Below are positions 8,171-15,686 of a stretch of 24,452 nt of DNA, piece by piece; within the stretch, counting starts at the first letter, position 1, and each line of letters begins with the position of its first letter. The DNA comes from Fidelibacterota bacterium UBA1134. Its GTDB lineage: Bacteria > Fidelibacterota > Marinisomatia > Marinisomatales > S15-B10. A program made the translations under genes and the position numbers. The stretch is taken from contig DCAL01000057.1 in assembly GCA_002311975.1 (NCBI GenBank), positions 809 to 25,260 of the forward strand. The letters run 5' to 3'. The notes beneath the pieces are model-generated. The model made no database searches. It saw only the letters and a list, made by a program, of their open reading frames with translations, and was not told the DNA's origin.

Positions 8171-9015
8171 AGAGTATATGGTTGATAGTTATTCTCGTAG
8201 CTGCAGCGTTCTTTCTCTATGCGTCAGCATTCACGATTGATGAGACGGAGCAGGCGATTATTGTGGAGTTCGGAAGACCGGAGGGCGATCCTATTAAGAA
8301 AGCCGGTTTGTATTTCAAACTCCCGTGGAGACAACTGGTGAGCTTCGAGAAACGAATCCTTGAATACGATGTTGAACCGAAGGCGATTATTACGCTTGAT
8401 AAGAAACGTCTGGAGGTGGACAACTACGCCCGCTGGAGAATCGATGATCCGCTCACGTTTTACCGCGCTGTGAGAACGATCAATGGTGCTCTCAACAGGA
8501 TCGATCCTGTTATTTACTCCGAGCTGCGCGTTGAACTGGGCAAACACGATCTGAGTGAAATCGTGGACAAGCGCCGCGAAAAGATCATGGAGAAAGTTTC
8601 CGCATCCAGCCGTGAGAAGCTTCTGGAGTACGGAATAGAGATCATCGATGTGCGCATAAAACGAGCTGATCTCTCAGTAGAGAATGAGAAGGCTGTTTTC
8701 GATCGGATGAGAGCGGAAAGAGAAAGAAAGGCAAAGCAGTATCGCTCGGAGGGCGATGAAGAGGCGCTGAAGATCATGGCGGAAACAGATAAGGAGAGAA
8801 CCATCATTCTGGCTGAAGCGTACAGGCAGTCCCAGAAACTCCGCGGAGAAGGAGACGCCAAAGCGGTAGAGATCTATGCCAAAGCCTTTCAGTCCGATCC
8901 GAAGTTCTATGAATTCATTCGGACACTGGAAGCCTATCAGAAGGTGATCGATGAGAAGACCACATTGATTCTATCGACAGATTCCAAGCTTCTCAGACTG
9001 TTGAAAGGGAAGTAA
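8167..9015 (+). CDS. hflC: FtsH protease modulator HflC (SPFH family)
   Basis: HflC is the second subunit of the HflKC complex. The 282-residue protein has an N-terminal membrane segment (about 3-22) followed by the SPFH domain starting AFTIDETEQAIIVEFG. It includes GLYFKLPWRQLVSFEKRILEY and the HflC-typical YARWRIDDPLTFYRAV. A long charged helix (SVENEKAVFDRMRAERERKA onward) leads into the ending EFIRTLEAYQKVID, also characteristic. The start has a strong Shine-Dalgarno, AGGAGG at 8155-8160, inside the end of hflK. The stop shares one base with the hslV start (TAATG). No ftsH is found in the window. Confidence 0.94.
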   Translation: MKSIWLIVILVAAAFFLYASAFTIDETEQAIIVEFGRPEGDPIKKAGLYFKLPWRQLVSFEKRILEYDVEPKAIITLDKKRLEVDNYARWRIDDPLTFYRAVRTINGALNRIDPVIYSELRVELGKHDLSEIVDKRREKIMEKVSASSREKLLEYGIEIIDVRIKRADLSVENEKAVFDRMRAERERKAKQYRSEGDEEALKIMAETDKERTIILAEAYRQSQKLRGEGDAKAVEIYAKAFQSDPKFYEFIRTLEAYQKVIDEKTTLILSTDSKLLRLLKGK

Positions 9016-9554
9016 TGAACGTCAGATCGACAACCATACTGGGGGTGCGCCTGAAAAAGAAGATTGCGCTCGGGGGCGACGGGCAGATCACTTTTGGTGA
9101 TATGGTGCTGAAACAGAAAGCCGTTAAGGTGAGGAAATTTGATTCGGAAAAGAATGAAATTCTGGGTGGATTCGCAGGCGCTGCCGCCGACGCCTTGACA
9201 CTCTTTAGCAAGTTCGAAGAGAAACTGCAGGAGTACAACGGTCAGCTTCAGCGATCTGTGGTGGAGCTGGCCAAGGAGTGGCGTACCGATAAATATCTCA
9301 GGAATCTCGATGCTCTTCTGGCGCTGATGGACAGAAGGCAAAGCTACTTAGTGTCGGGTGACGGGAACGTTGTGGAGCCTGACGGCCCAGTTATTGCCGT
9401 CGGATCAGGTGCGGGCTATGCTCAGGCAGCGGCTAGCGCTTTTTTGAGCTGCAAGGTGACTTCCCCTAAGGAGATCGTGCAGCGTTCGCTGGAAATCACT
9501 GCGGATATCTGTATCTATACGAATCACCAGATCACAATACTGGAACTGAAGTGA
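9015..9554 (+). CDS. hslV: ATP-dependent protease peptidase subunit HslV
   Basis: HslV is the proteasome-like N-terminal-threonine peptidase that forms double hexamers capped by HslU. The 179 residues contain TTILGVRLKKKIALGGDGQ, aligned with the E. coli mature start TTIVSVR, then GGFAGAAADALTLFSKFEEKL and the late motif AVGSGAGYAQAAASAF. The catalytic Thr is residue 6, so a five-residue propeptide MNVRS must be removed, not only the initiator Met. Similar short leaders occur in HslV of several phyla. The ATG overlaps the hflC stop by one base. The stop overlaps the hslU GTG start (GTGA), making hslVU a coupled pair. Confidence 0.96.
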   Translation: MNVRSTTILGVRLKKKIALGGDGQITFGDMVLKQKAVKVRKFDSEKNEILGGFAGAAADALTLFSKFEEKLQEYNGQLQRSVVELAKEWRTDKYLRNLDALLALMDRRQSYLVSGDGNVVEPDGPVIAVGSGAGYAQAAASAFLSCKVTSPKEIVQRSLEITADICIYTNHQITILELK

Positions 9555-10894
9555 AGGATTTGACACCTAAGGAAGTTGTTGCCGAACTGGACCGCTATAT
9601 TGTCGGTCAGGAGAGCGCCAAGAAATCTGTTGCCATCGCCATGAGAAACCGATGGCGCCGCCAGCAATTGTCTGATGAGATGCGGGAAGAAATTGTTCCC
9701 AATAACATTATTCTCATTGGAACTACGGGCGTCGGCAAGACTGAAATAGCGCGGCGTCTGGCGAACCTCGCCAATGCTCCTTTTATCAAAGTGGAGGCGT
9801 CTAAATTCACCGAAGTTGGTTATGTGGGTCGCGATGTGGAATCGATCATCAGAGACCTGATGGATATCTCCGTCTCTATCGTGGAGCGGAAAAAGGAAGG
9901 GGAAGTGGCGCTCGAGGCCGAAGATTTGGCTAACGAACGATTGCTCGATATTCTATTTCCGGGAAACGGGTCGGGGGATTCTCATGAAGGGAAGAGTGAT
10001 CTGGCAGAGCGTCAGAAGAGAACCCGGGAGAAGCTGAGGGTAAAGCTTCTGGACGGTAAGTTTGAAGACAGGGTGGTAGAAGTGGATGTTGCCGATGAGA
10101 CGATGCCCATGATGCAGGTTTTCGGCCCCATCGGGCTGGAGGAGATGGGCATGAATCTCCAGGATATTTTTGGCAGCTCCATCCCCAAGAAACGGAGCCG
10201 ACGCCGGACGACGGTATCTGAAGCAAGAAGGATTCTGGCGGTAGAAGAGGCGTCTAAACTGATTGATCACGAGGAAGTTCTGCGCGACGCGAAGTCCAGG
10301 ATAGAAAATTCGGGAATTGTTTTTCTGGATGAGATTGACAAGATAGTGGGAAATTCTTCAGGTACCGGTCCGGACGTCTCCCGCGAGGGCGTCCAGCGTG
10401 ATATTCTACCCATCGTGGAGGGAAGTAATGTGATTACAAAGTATGGCATCGTCAAGACGGATCATGTGCTGTTCATTGCCGCGGGCGCATTCCATGTATC
10501 AAAACCGTCTGATATGATTCCGGAACTGCAGGGGAGGTTCCCGATCCGGGTGGAGATGGATACCCTGACGACCGACGATTTCATCCAGATTCTTACGCAT
10601 CCTAAAACGGCTCTAATCAAGCAATACGCGGCACTGCTGGAGACCGAAGGCGTCAAACTCAAATTCACCAAGAGTGCCGTTCGTGCAGTTGCTGAGATTG
10701 CTACTGAGGTGAACGACGCCACGGAAAACATCGGCGCCCGCCGGCTGCACACTGTCATGACGACGCTTCTGGAGGACATCCTTTTCGAGAAGTCAGGCGA
10801 GGAGCCGGAAAAGATAAGCATCACCAAGGAGATGGTGAACAGTAAGTTGCGTGAGATAGTGAAGGATCACGACTTGAGCCGGTATATATTATAG
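9551..10894 (+). CDS. hslU: ATP-dependent protease ATPase subunit HslU
   Basis: HslU is the AAA+ unfoldase partner of HslV. The 447-residue length is standard. It starts LTPKEVVAELDRYIVGQ and has Walker A GTTGVGKT (57-64), the pore loop GYVGRD (90-95), the I-domain insertion (about 110-240) and Walker B VFLDEIDKI (257-265). Sensor and box VII features follow, including ELQGRFPIRVEM. It ends in DLSRYIL, the C-terminal tail that inserts into HslV and activates it. The start is GTG in a 4-base overlap with hslV. It is the last gene of the long plus-strand operon. A weak stem (10933-10947) followed by a T-rich stretch may act as its end. Confidence 0.97.
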   Translation: MKDLTPKEVVAELDRYIVGQESAKKSVAIAMRNRWRRQQLSDEMREEIVPNNIILIGTTGVGKTEIARRLANLANAPFIKVEASKFTEVGYVGRDVESIIRDLMDISVSIVERKKEGEVALEAEDLANERLLDILFPGNGSGDSHEGKSDLAERQKRTREKLRVKLLDGKFEDRVVEVDVADETMPMMQVFGPIGLEEMGMNLQDIFGSSIPKKRSRRRTTVSEARRILAVEEASKLIDHEEVLRDAKSRIENSGIVFLDEIDKIVGNSSGTGPDVSREGVQRDILPIVEGSNVITKYGIVKTDHVLFIAAGAFHVSKPSDMIPELQGRFPIRVEMDTLTTDDFIQILTHPKTALIKQYAALLETEGVKLKFTKSAVRAVAEIATEVNDATENIGARRLHTVMTTLLEDILFEKSGEEPEKISITKEMVNSKLREIVKDHDLSRYIL

Positions 10895-11096
10895 AACGTG
10901 AGGGTCTCGATGTTACTTGCCCGTCGTAGGAACGAAGAGGGGCTTCGGAAATCTTCATTTTACTACAATCCTTCAGTCATTTATCAATCGTATCCCGAAG
11001 CTTCAGGAGTAGGTTGACGCTGCCAGATTAAGCCGTCCGCCTGTCCCGCAATCGGCGGGGGTGGAGTGAGGGTTAGGTTGCCACGCCAAACAATCA
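10895..11096. other. intergenic region after hslU, with small palindromes
   Basis: No open frame with coding character was found here. The stretch holds a 5-bp stem CGAAG/CTTCG (10933-10947) followed by a T-rich segment, the palindrome GAAGCTTC near 10997, and a GC-rich inverted repeat around 11037-11060. The motif AGGTTGACG at 11011-11019 recurs at 11596-11604 on the other side of the minus-strand gene. The region could carry the end of the hslU transcript, but no strong terminator is visible. Confidence 0.5.
11037..11061. repeat. degenerate GC-rich palindrome, copy 1
   Basis: CCCGC (11045-11049) pairs with GCGGG (11055-11059) around the loop AATCG; an alternative pairing uses CCGCC at 11037-11041. 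The core TCCCGC...AATCGGCGGGG closely resembles the palindrome at 23029-23051, as though an inner CGATTTC had been lost. This suggests a dispersed palindromic repeat. It is only two copies in one window, so family status is inference. Confidence 0.4.
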
Positions 11097-11513
11097 TTAT
11101 GGATTAATGGCAATCAGCAATAAGGGAACTAAAAATGCTTCTCTGATTGCATCGATCTTTCTTTTTGTGCTTTGTAAAGAACAATGCCAGTTATGACCAA
11201 ATGAATCTGGGTTACCAGTAACTATCATAATTGCTGCTGGGATCTGTTCTTTAGAATAGTCTGCTAAGAATTCAAAAAAATATGGGAATACTAACCTTTG
11301 ATGTCCCAACTCAATTTCAATGGGAATGGTTTCTTTAACTAAATAATATTTCATCTCTGGAATCGAAAAACTGGATTTTTCTTTCTCCCAACCGTTTTCT
11401 GTAAACCAATTCTGTACTTGAGATGACAAATTCCTTTGTTTTCCCGCACTGCGCAAATTGATTTGATGGTTAGGATCAGTAAGTATGTCAATGACTTCAA
11501 TCTCAGTCGTCAT
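11097..11513 (-). CDS. hypothetical protein, weak resemblance to BglII/BstYI-type restriction endonucleases
   Basis: I do not recognise this 138-residue protein with certainty. It shows SSQVQNWFTENGW (30-42), a charged beta segment with IPIEIELGHQ (63-72), FPYFFEFLADYSKEQIP (76-92) and a hydrophobic strand AAIMIV. That order (Gln-rich helix ending GW, an E-x-E strand, an amphipathic helix, then a hydrophobic strand) resembles the core of BglII/BstYI-like nucleases. Glu66 and Glu68 would be the catalytic pair. The upstream catalytic Asp is not evident, and the protein is shorter than BglII (223 residues). The gene is clearly more AT-rich than its neighbours, lies alone on the minus strand between two conserved operons, and has no methylase beside it. 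These are signs of transfer or of a relic. No strong Shine-Dalgarno precedes the ATG. Confidence 0.5.
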   Translation of the reverse strand: MTTEIEVIDILTDPNHQINLRSAGKQRNLSSQVQNWFTENGWEKEKSSFSIPEMKYYLVKETIPIEIELGHQRLVFPYFFEFLADYSKEQIPAAIMIVTGNPDSFGHNWHCSLQSTKRKIDAIREAFLVPLLLIAINP

Positions 11514-11559
11514 AGCTCAGGATGTCCATACCACGCTGTGCGCTGTGCATGATCCAACG

Positions 11560-11580
11560 TCAGGTGGTCCACCCGCCTGA
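11560..11580. repeat. short hairpin upstream of the minus-strand orphan gene
   Basis: TCAGGTGG (11560-11567) pairs with CCGCCTGA (11573-11580), with one T-G wobble and the loop TCCAC. There is no T-run on either side, so it is not a typical terminator. It lies 47 bases upstream of the minus-strand start at 11513 and might affect that gene's leader, or be another decayed palindrome. Confidence 0.35.
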
Positions 11581-11631
11581 ATTGACTAGTCGAGCAGGTT
11601 GACGGCGTCTCTTGACAACAAAAGATTTTTC

Positions 11632-11670
11632 AACCTGACAGGAACGAGACTGCCTGTCAGGTTTTGTTTT
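11632..11670 (+). terminator. strong Rho-independent terminator-like hairpin upstream of argF
   Basis: AACCTGACAGG (11632-11642) and CCTGTCAGGTT (11653-11663) are perfect 11-bp complements around a 10-base loop, followed by TTGTTTT on the plus strand. On the minus strand the stem is followed by GAAAAAT, so the plus strand is the likely direction. No plus-strand gene ends nearby; hslU stops 738 bases upstream. It could block read-through from the hslU operon into argF, or be an attenuator in an argF leader that starts further upstream. Confidence 0.65.
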
Positions 11671-11689
11671 GGCATCTGCTTTACGTGTC

Positions 11690-11717
11690 TTGCCATTCAA
11701 AGCGAGTTTCGTAAATT
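11690..11717 (+). promoter_or_regulatory. possible sigma-70-type promoter of argF
   Basis: TTGCCA (11690-11695) matches the -35 consensus at 5 of 6 bases. A 16-base spacer leads to TAAATT (11712-11717), matching the -10 consensus at 4 of 6. It would give a leader of about 20 bases containing AAAGGG, a usable ribosome site, before the argF ATG. If real, the hairpin at 11632-11670 lies upstream of transcription and acts as an insulator rather than as an attenuator. Confidence 0.35.
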
Positions 11718-11742
11718 TCTTCACCAATGAAAGGGTTCTGAA

Positions 11743-12654
11743 ATGAAACGCGATTTTCTACATATCACCGATCTTACCCGAGACGAGATTCATGAAGTCT
11801 TGGAATTATCAGCACGCCTTAAAAAGGAAGTACAGAAGGGGAGTCCTCATCTGCTGCTACAGGGTAAGACGCTGGCGATGATCTTTCAGAAGCCGTCGGC
11901 CCGGACGAGGGTCTCCTTCGAGGCGGGGATGTACCAGTTAGGCGGTCACGCCCTATATCTCGGACCAGCTGATATCGGTCTGGGGAAGCGCGAAGCGGTA
12001 AAGGATATTGCTCGTCTCTTGTCCTGCTACAACGATCTGATCATGGCGAGAGTATTTGATCATGAGCATATCCTCGAACTTGCGCAGCATGCCACCGTCT
12101 CCGTCATCAACGGCCTCACCGATTTCAACCATCCGTGCCAGGTGATGGCCGATATCTTTACGGTGCTGGAACATCGCGGACATCTTGATGATCTGAAGAT
12201 CACCTTTGTCGGTGATGGCAACAACGTGTTTCACTCATGGCTGTTTCTGGCTCAGCGCCTGCCGATGGAGATTGTTCTGGCCTGTCCCGAAGGGTACGAG
12301 CCGGATGAAGAGCTGGTTGAAGCGACACGTGCTGAAGGCGTCAGTCAAGTCAACATTTCGCACGATGCTCGTGAAGCTGTGAGAGGTGCCGATGTTGTTT
12401 ACACCGATGTCTGGACCAGCATGGGACAGGAGGAAGAGGTGGAAGAACGAAAGAGAATCTTTCAGCCGTTTCAGGTGAATAGCGACCTCATGAAATCCGC
12501 CGGAGATCAGGCGTTTTTCATGCACTGTCTTCCGGCCCACCGTGGCGATGAGGTGACCGATGAGGTCATTGACGGGCCTCAGTCCATCGTGTTCGATGAG
12601 GCTGAGAACCGCCTCCACGTCCAGAAGGCGATTATGGTAACTCTATCAGGATAG
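11743..12654 (+). CDS. argF: ornithine carbamoyltransferase
   Basis: ArgF joins carbamoyl phosphate and ornithine to citrulline in arginine synthesis in the cytosol. The 303-residue protein has the carbamoyl-phosphate motif FQKPSARTRVSFE (48-60), a variant of the family SxRTR. It also has FNHPCQVMAD, the ornithine-domain segment FVGDGNNV, and HCLPAHRGDEVTDEV (from residue 261), whose HCLP is diagnostic for ornithine over aspartate transcarbamylase. The ATG at 11743 is preceded by AAAGGG at a suitable distance. It stands alone, with the next gene convergent 21 bases downstream. It could in principle be an acylornithine-specific relative, but the HCLPAHRG motif is the standard ornithine type. 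Confidence 0.94.
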   Translation: MKRDFLHITDLTRDEIHEVLELSARLKKEVQKGSPHLLLQGKTLAMIFQKPSARTRVSFEAGMYQLGGHALYLGPADIGLGKREAVKDIARLLSCYNDLIMARVFDHEHILELAQHATVSVINGLTDFNHPCQVMADIFTVLEHRGHLDDLKITFVGDGNNVFHSWLFLAQRLPMEIVLACPEGYEPDEELVEATRAEGVSQVNISHDAREAVRGADVVYTDVWTSMGQEEEVEERKRIFQPFQVNSDLMKSAGDQAFFMHCLPAHRGDEVTDEVIDGPQSIVFDEAENRLHVQKAIMVTLSG

Positions 12655-12675
12655 GATTTTCGTGGCTCAGGTTTG

Positions 12676-13650
12676 TTATTCGTAGCGGCGCCACTTGATT
12701 TCTTTTGTTCTGTAGACGACTTTCATCCCAGGCACTTTTGGCACCATGGCGTGAAAACGTCCGGTCCCTCCTGGCTCGATGGAAGCGTCGCTGATGACGC
12801 CCGTCCTGAAGCGCGTGGTAACACCGTCAATAAGGGTCGTGGCTGAACCGACTGATTCCGTTGTGGAACTCCACAGAAAGAACGTGACTTCCACGAAATC
12901 GGCCCTCTTCTCACCGATGTTCTTGACCCTGCCGATAAACTCTTCCCGATCGGGAAACTGCCTCGTTTCGTAATCGCCGGCGAACTCAACGCGCGGACCT
13001 GTAAAGAATCGTTCTTCATACCTCAGAATAAAATCTCTCTCGATCACCAGCTTGCCGACGGTTGTCTGCATTACGATGAGATCGAGGTTTTCTGAAATGA
13101 TGTCTCCGACAACAATGGTTCCGTTCTTGAGCTCAACTTTGTAGCGTAGTTCGGGCAGTTCGAGAACGTGGAGGATTTCTTCGTCGATTTCAGGAATCTT
13201 GCGCTGCGTCAGGTAGTAGTATTGAGCCACGTCCTTGAGGGTGTCTATCTGACCTTTGAACAGGTTGATGCTTTTTTCCGCCTCATCCATATCCCCTGAG
13301 ATTCTCTCTATTTCACCACCCACCTCGTCAAGGCTGCCTTCAATTTTTTTGTCTACCTTGGCGGCTTCTTCCTTGGCGAGTTCAGCCACACCGGAAATTT
13401 CACCGCGGATTGTTTTAAGCTCACTTTCTACTTTCTTCTGTTTCTCCTGACTCTCCTGCACACTCTTTTTCAAGTCGTCGAACTGCTTTGTGAGGTCTTC
13501 GATCTGGCCTTTGAATATGGCTACTGGATCGGGTTCCGGTTTAGCCGTATCGGGCGGCGCAGGAGATTCAGCCTCCTCCTGAGCAATGACGCCGGAAGTG
13601 AGGTACATTGCCATGATAAAAAGTTGGATTAAGAATGTTGAAAATCGCAT
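12676..13650 (-). CDS. secreted coiled-coil protein with Sm/SH3-like and FxLYD-like domains
   Basis: This is a 324-residue protein of unknown role. It has a signal peptide (1-23, probable cleavage SGVIA/QEE), a Pro/Glu-rich spacer (24-43) and a long charged heptad region predicted to be coiled coil (about 44-142). FKGQIEDL at 46-53 and FKGQIDTL at 131-138 bracket that region and look like a duplicated element. Residues 168-212 (RYKVELKNGTIVVGDIISEN onward) resemble a small beta-barrel of the Sm/SH3 type. The C-terminal part (about 237-315) has the spacing of FxLYD-type domains: FIGRVKNIGEKRADFVEV and then IEPGGTGRFHAMVP. It lies 5 bases after the HEAT lipoprotein gene and two genes after lpxH, so a periplasmic or outer-envelope role is likely. 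The function is unknown. Confidence 0.8.
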   Translation of the reverse strand: MRFSTFLIQLFIMAMYLTSGVIAQEEAESPAPPDTAKPEPDPVAIFKGQIEDLTKQFDDLKKSVQESQEKQKKVESELKTIRGEISGVAELAKEEAAKVDKKIEGSLDEVGGEIERISGDMDEAEKSINLFKGQIDTLKDVAQYYYLTQRKIPEIDEEILHVLELPELRYKVELKNGTIVVGDIISENLDLIVMQTTVGKLVIERDFILRYEERFFTGPRVEFAGDYETRQFPDREEFIGRVKNIGEKRADFVEVTFFLWSSTTESVGSATTLIDGVTTRFRTGVISDASIEPGGTGRFHAMVPKVPGMKVVYRTKEIKWRRYE

Positions 13651-13655
13651 GATGG

Positions 13656-14828
13656 TCAGTTGATCTTAGCCTGTTCTTCTTCCAGCGCTTTTTCCTGTGC
13701 TACGAGAGCCGCACGCCTCAGTTCCACTTTGTATTTTTGAGCCACGCCTAATCTGTGAGCCAGTTCGATAATCTGGGGATAGAACTTGTAGTTCTCCCGA
13801 TCTTCCAACAGCGGCAGCACATTTTCAAACACAGAGGGGTCGCGGAAATTGGCGAGGTTCGTGATCGCTTTTGCGCGGAGGGCGCGCTGCATATCTGGAT
13901 TCAGAGCAATTTCGATGAGAGTAGGCTTGACTCGCGGATCGTCGAAATTACCGAGAGCGTCGAGAAGCGTACTCAAGAGAGAATAATATGAATCTCTGCC
14001 AAGGTTATAGGTTTCGAGAAGGGCGAGGATCAACTGCTCTTCCTTGACATCCTTCATAGTTCGCAAAGCGAAATCTCGAATCTGCACTTGCGTCGTGGGT
14101 TCTGTCAACATTTCAACAAACAGTTCCACCACCTTGGGATCATCTTTGTGTTCGCTGAGGAGAGCGATGGCTCTGTTTCGCACTTTCAGATCGAGATTGT
14201 CATCGTTGGCAATAAACACCAGGATCGGGATGACGTCGTCCTTGCCCATCTTGGCCATGGTATTCATCACCATCTGAACGGACTTCTGATAGGCGGCGTG
14301 GCTCCTCTCGTAGATATCAAGCAATGCGAGGACGCGATCCTGCTTCTTTACCTTAGCCAAGCTCTTGAAAACAGTTGCCTGTACGTTTCTCAGTTTTTCG
14401 TCAATGGTAAGGATTGAGGAAAGCAGAGCCTCGGCCGCCCGCGGATCATCCTCAAATTTCCCCAAGACTTCGATGCTCGTCAGCATCAGATTGACGTCGA
14501 GAGCTTCCGCCTCTTCCACCGCCTTGGAGAGGGAGTTGAGGGCTGTCGGATGGCGGCTCTCCCCCATGGCTTTGACGGCTGCGGTGCGAATGTCGAGGGT
14601 CAGATTCTCATCCTCGTAGATGGCGACCAATTCCTCCAGCGCGTCAATATCGCCCCGGATATAGGCCACGCGCAACTCCTCCACCGTTTGCGGCGAAACT
14701 TCATCCCCGCCTCTCTTAAAGAGCGACTTGATCCTGGAACATGAGGTGAGGTTCAGAACAATCACCACCGAAAGAGTCAGAATGGCGAAACGCCGCACGT
14801 TAATGCTGGGGAGAGGGTTCATCATCAT
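13656..14828 (-). CDS. HEAT-repeat lipoprotein
   Basis: This is a 390-residue protein of unknown specific function. An N-terminal signal sequence ends in the lipobox LTSC, with Cys30 as the lipidation site; Ser and Arg follow at +2/+3, favouring outer-membrane sorting if E. coli rules hold. The rest (about 45-375) is built from helical HEAT-like repeats of roughly 35-40 residues, for example LDIRTAAVKAMGES, LKVRNRAIALLSEH, VQIRDFALRTMKDV and RALRAKAITNLANF. Such solenoids bind other proteins. Three successive ATG codons (14828, 14825, 14822) are possible starts; the lipobox is intact with any. The start lies 4 bases after the lpxH stop and its end is 5 bases before the coiled-coil gene, so the three form one operon. 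Confidence 0.85.
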   Translation of the reverse strand: MMMNPLPSINVRRFAILTLSVVIVLNLTSCSRIKSLFKRGGDEVSPQTVEELRVAYIRGDIDALEELVAIYEDENLTLDIRTAAVKAMGESRHPTALNSLSKAVEEAEALDVNLMLTSIEVLGKFEDDPRAAEALLSSILTIDEKLRNVQATVFKSLAKVKKQDRVLALLDIYERSHAAYQKSVQMVMNTMAKMGKDDVIPILVFIANDDNLDLKVRNRAIALLSEHKDDPKVVELFVEMLTEPTTQVQIRDFALRTMKDVKEEQLILALLETYNLGRDSYYSLLSTLLDALGNFDDPRVKPTLIEIALNPDMQRALRAKAITNLANFRDPSVFENVLPLLEDRENYKFYPQIIELAHRLGVAQKYKVELRRAALVAQEKALEEEQAKIN

Positions 14829-14832
14829 CGGT

Positions 14833-15564
14833 CTATCGCCAGTAATTTAGGGAAAATTCTTTTCCATCAAAATATCCGAATGATCTGTGTGTAAGCCAGT
14901 CTCCGAGGATAACGAGTGTACCGCCGTTAATCTTGATCTTCTTTACCTGATGATAGTGTCCCATGATAATGTAGTCCATACCATCCCTGAACTTTTCAAC
15001 GGCGTATTCCGTCAGATCAGCGATAACCCGGTCGTCGTATTCTTTTGTATGCGCAGGATGTCTGCCAGTCCGGGAAATCCATCGCCCGATTGCATATCCT
15101 ATGTCGGGATGGATCCAACGATAGAGCCAGGTGAAAAGCGAGGATCTGATGATTTTTCTGAATGTTCGATAGCCGAAATCCCACGATAGGAGTCCGTCAC
15201 CGTGGATGATGAGAAACTTCCCGCTGCTTTCCTCAAGACTGACACCGTCGGGATAAATTTCTGAGAAGATAGTTTCTTGAGTAAAGTCTCTTGTCCAGAA
15301 ATCGTGATTTCCGGGTATAAAAAAGATATCGACGCCGTTTAACCTTGCCTGATGAAGTGAGGTCAAAACATCAAAATAGGCGTGCGGTATGACGTACTTG
15401 TACTCAAACCAGAAATCAAAAAGATCGCCCACGACAAAGAGAGTGCCTTGCTCATCCGCTACATGACTGATAAAATTGATGAGATGTTTTCTCTTTTCGG
15501 ACTCGTCATCGGAAACCGTGAGCCTCAAATGGATATCGGAGATGAAGAATAGGGGGAGCTTCAA
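14833..15564 (-). CDS. lpxH: UDP-2,3-diacylglucosamine diphosphatase
   Basis: LpxH hydrolyses UDP-2,3-diacylglucosamine to lipid X and UMP in lipid A synthesis at the inner membrane. The 243 residues show the metallophosphoesterase motifs in order: FISDIHL (Asp10, His12), VVGDLFDFWFEY (Asp47), IPGNHDFWTRDF (Asn86, His87), IIHGDGLLSWD (His121) and MGHYHQVKKI (His203, His205). DFWFEY and GNHDFW are typical of LpxH/LpxH2. The start is TTG at 15564; the frame has an in-frame stop upstream and no ATG between. It heads a minus-strand operon with the HEAT lipoprotein and the coiled-coil protein. It is divergent from the large outer-membrane protein gene. It could equally be an LpxH2-type paralogue. 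Confidence 0.92.
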   Translation of the reverse strand: MKLPLFFISDIHLRLTVSDDESEKRKHLINFISHVADEQGTLFVVGDLFDFWFEYKYVIPHAYFDVLTSLHQARLNGVDIFFIPGNHDFWTRDFTQETIFSEIYPDGVSLEESSGKFLIIHGDGLLSWDFGYRTFRKIIRSSLFTWLYRWIHPDIGYAIGRWISRTGRHPAHTKEYDDRVIADLTEYAVEKFRDGMDYIIMGHYHQVKKIKINGGTLVILGDWLTHRSFGYFDGKEFSLNYWR

Positions 15565-15657
15565 AGCAGGGAAACTTACTTCAGGAGGTTTCTACTGGCA
15601 ATCAAAAATGTAGAAATCAATAGATGACAAGCACTCCATATTGATACGATAACGTGG

Positions 15658-15686
15658 TTGACATCGCCCATTTTCATGACTATCTT
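15658..15686 (+). promoter_or_regulatory. sigma-70-type promoter for the large outer-membrane protein gene
   Basis: A perfect -35 TTGACA (15658-15663) is separated by exactly 17 bases from TATCTT (15681-15686), which matches the -10 consensus at 4 of 6. It points toward the GTG at 15753 and would leave a leader of about 60 bases. It lies in the 188-base divergent gap between lpxH and the large gene. A matching minus-strand promoter for lpxH was not identified. Confidence 0.6.

Noticed and set aside
10933..10960. Terminator after hslU
   Set aside because: The stem is only 5 bp and the T-rich stretch is displaced and interrupted, so I do not list it as a terminator.
11671..11686. Possible sigma-54 promoter (TGGCATCTGCTTTACG) before argF
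   Set aside because: The invariant GG-N10-GC pattern is not satisfied; the -12 element reads TTAC instead of TTGC.
13256..14744. Several 60-110 codon plus-strand open frames opposite the HEAT and coiled-coil genes
   Set aside because: They are antisense shadows of well-formed secreted-protein genes with signal peptides and repeats in the minus frame.
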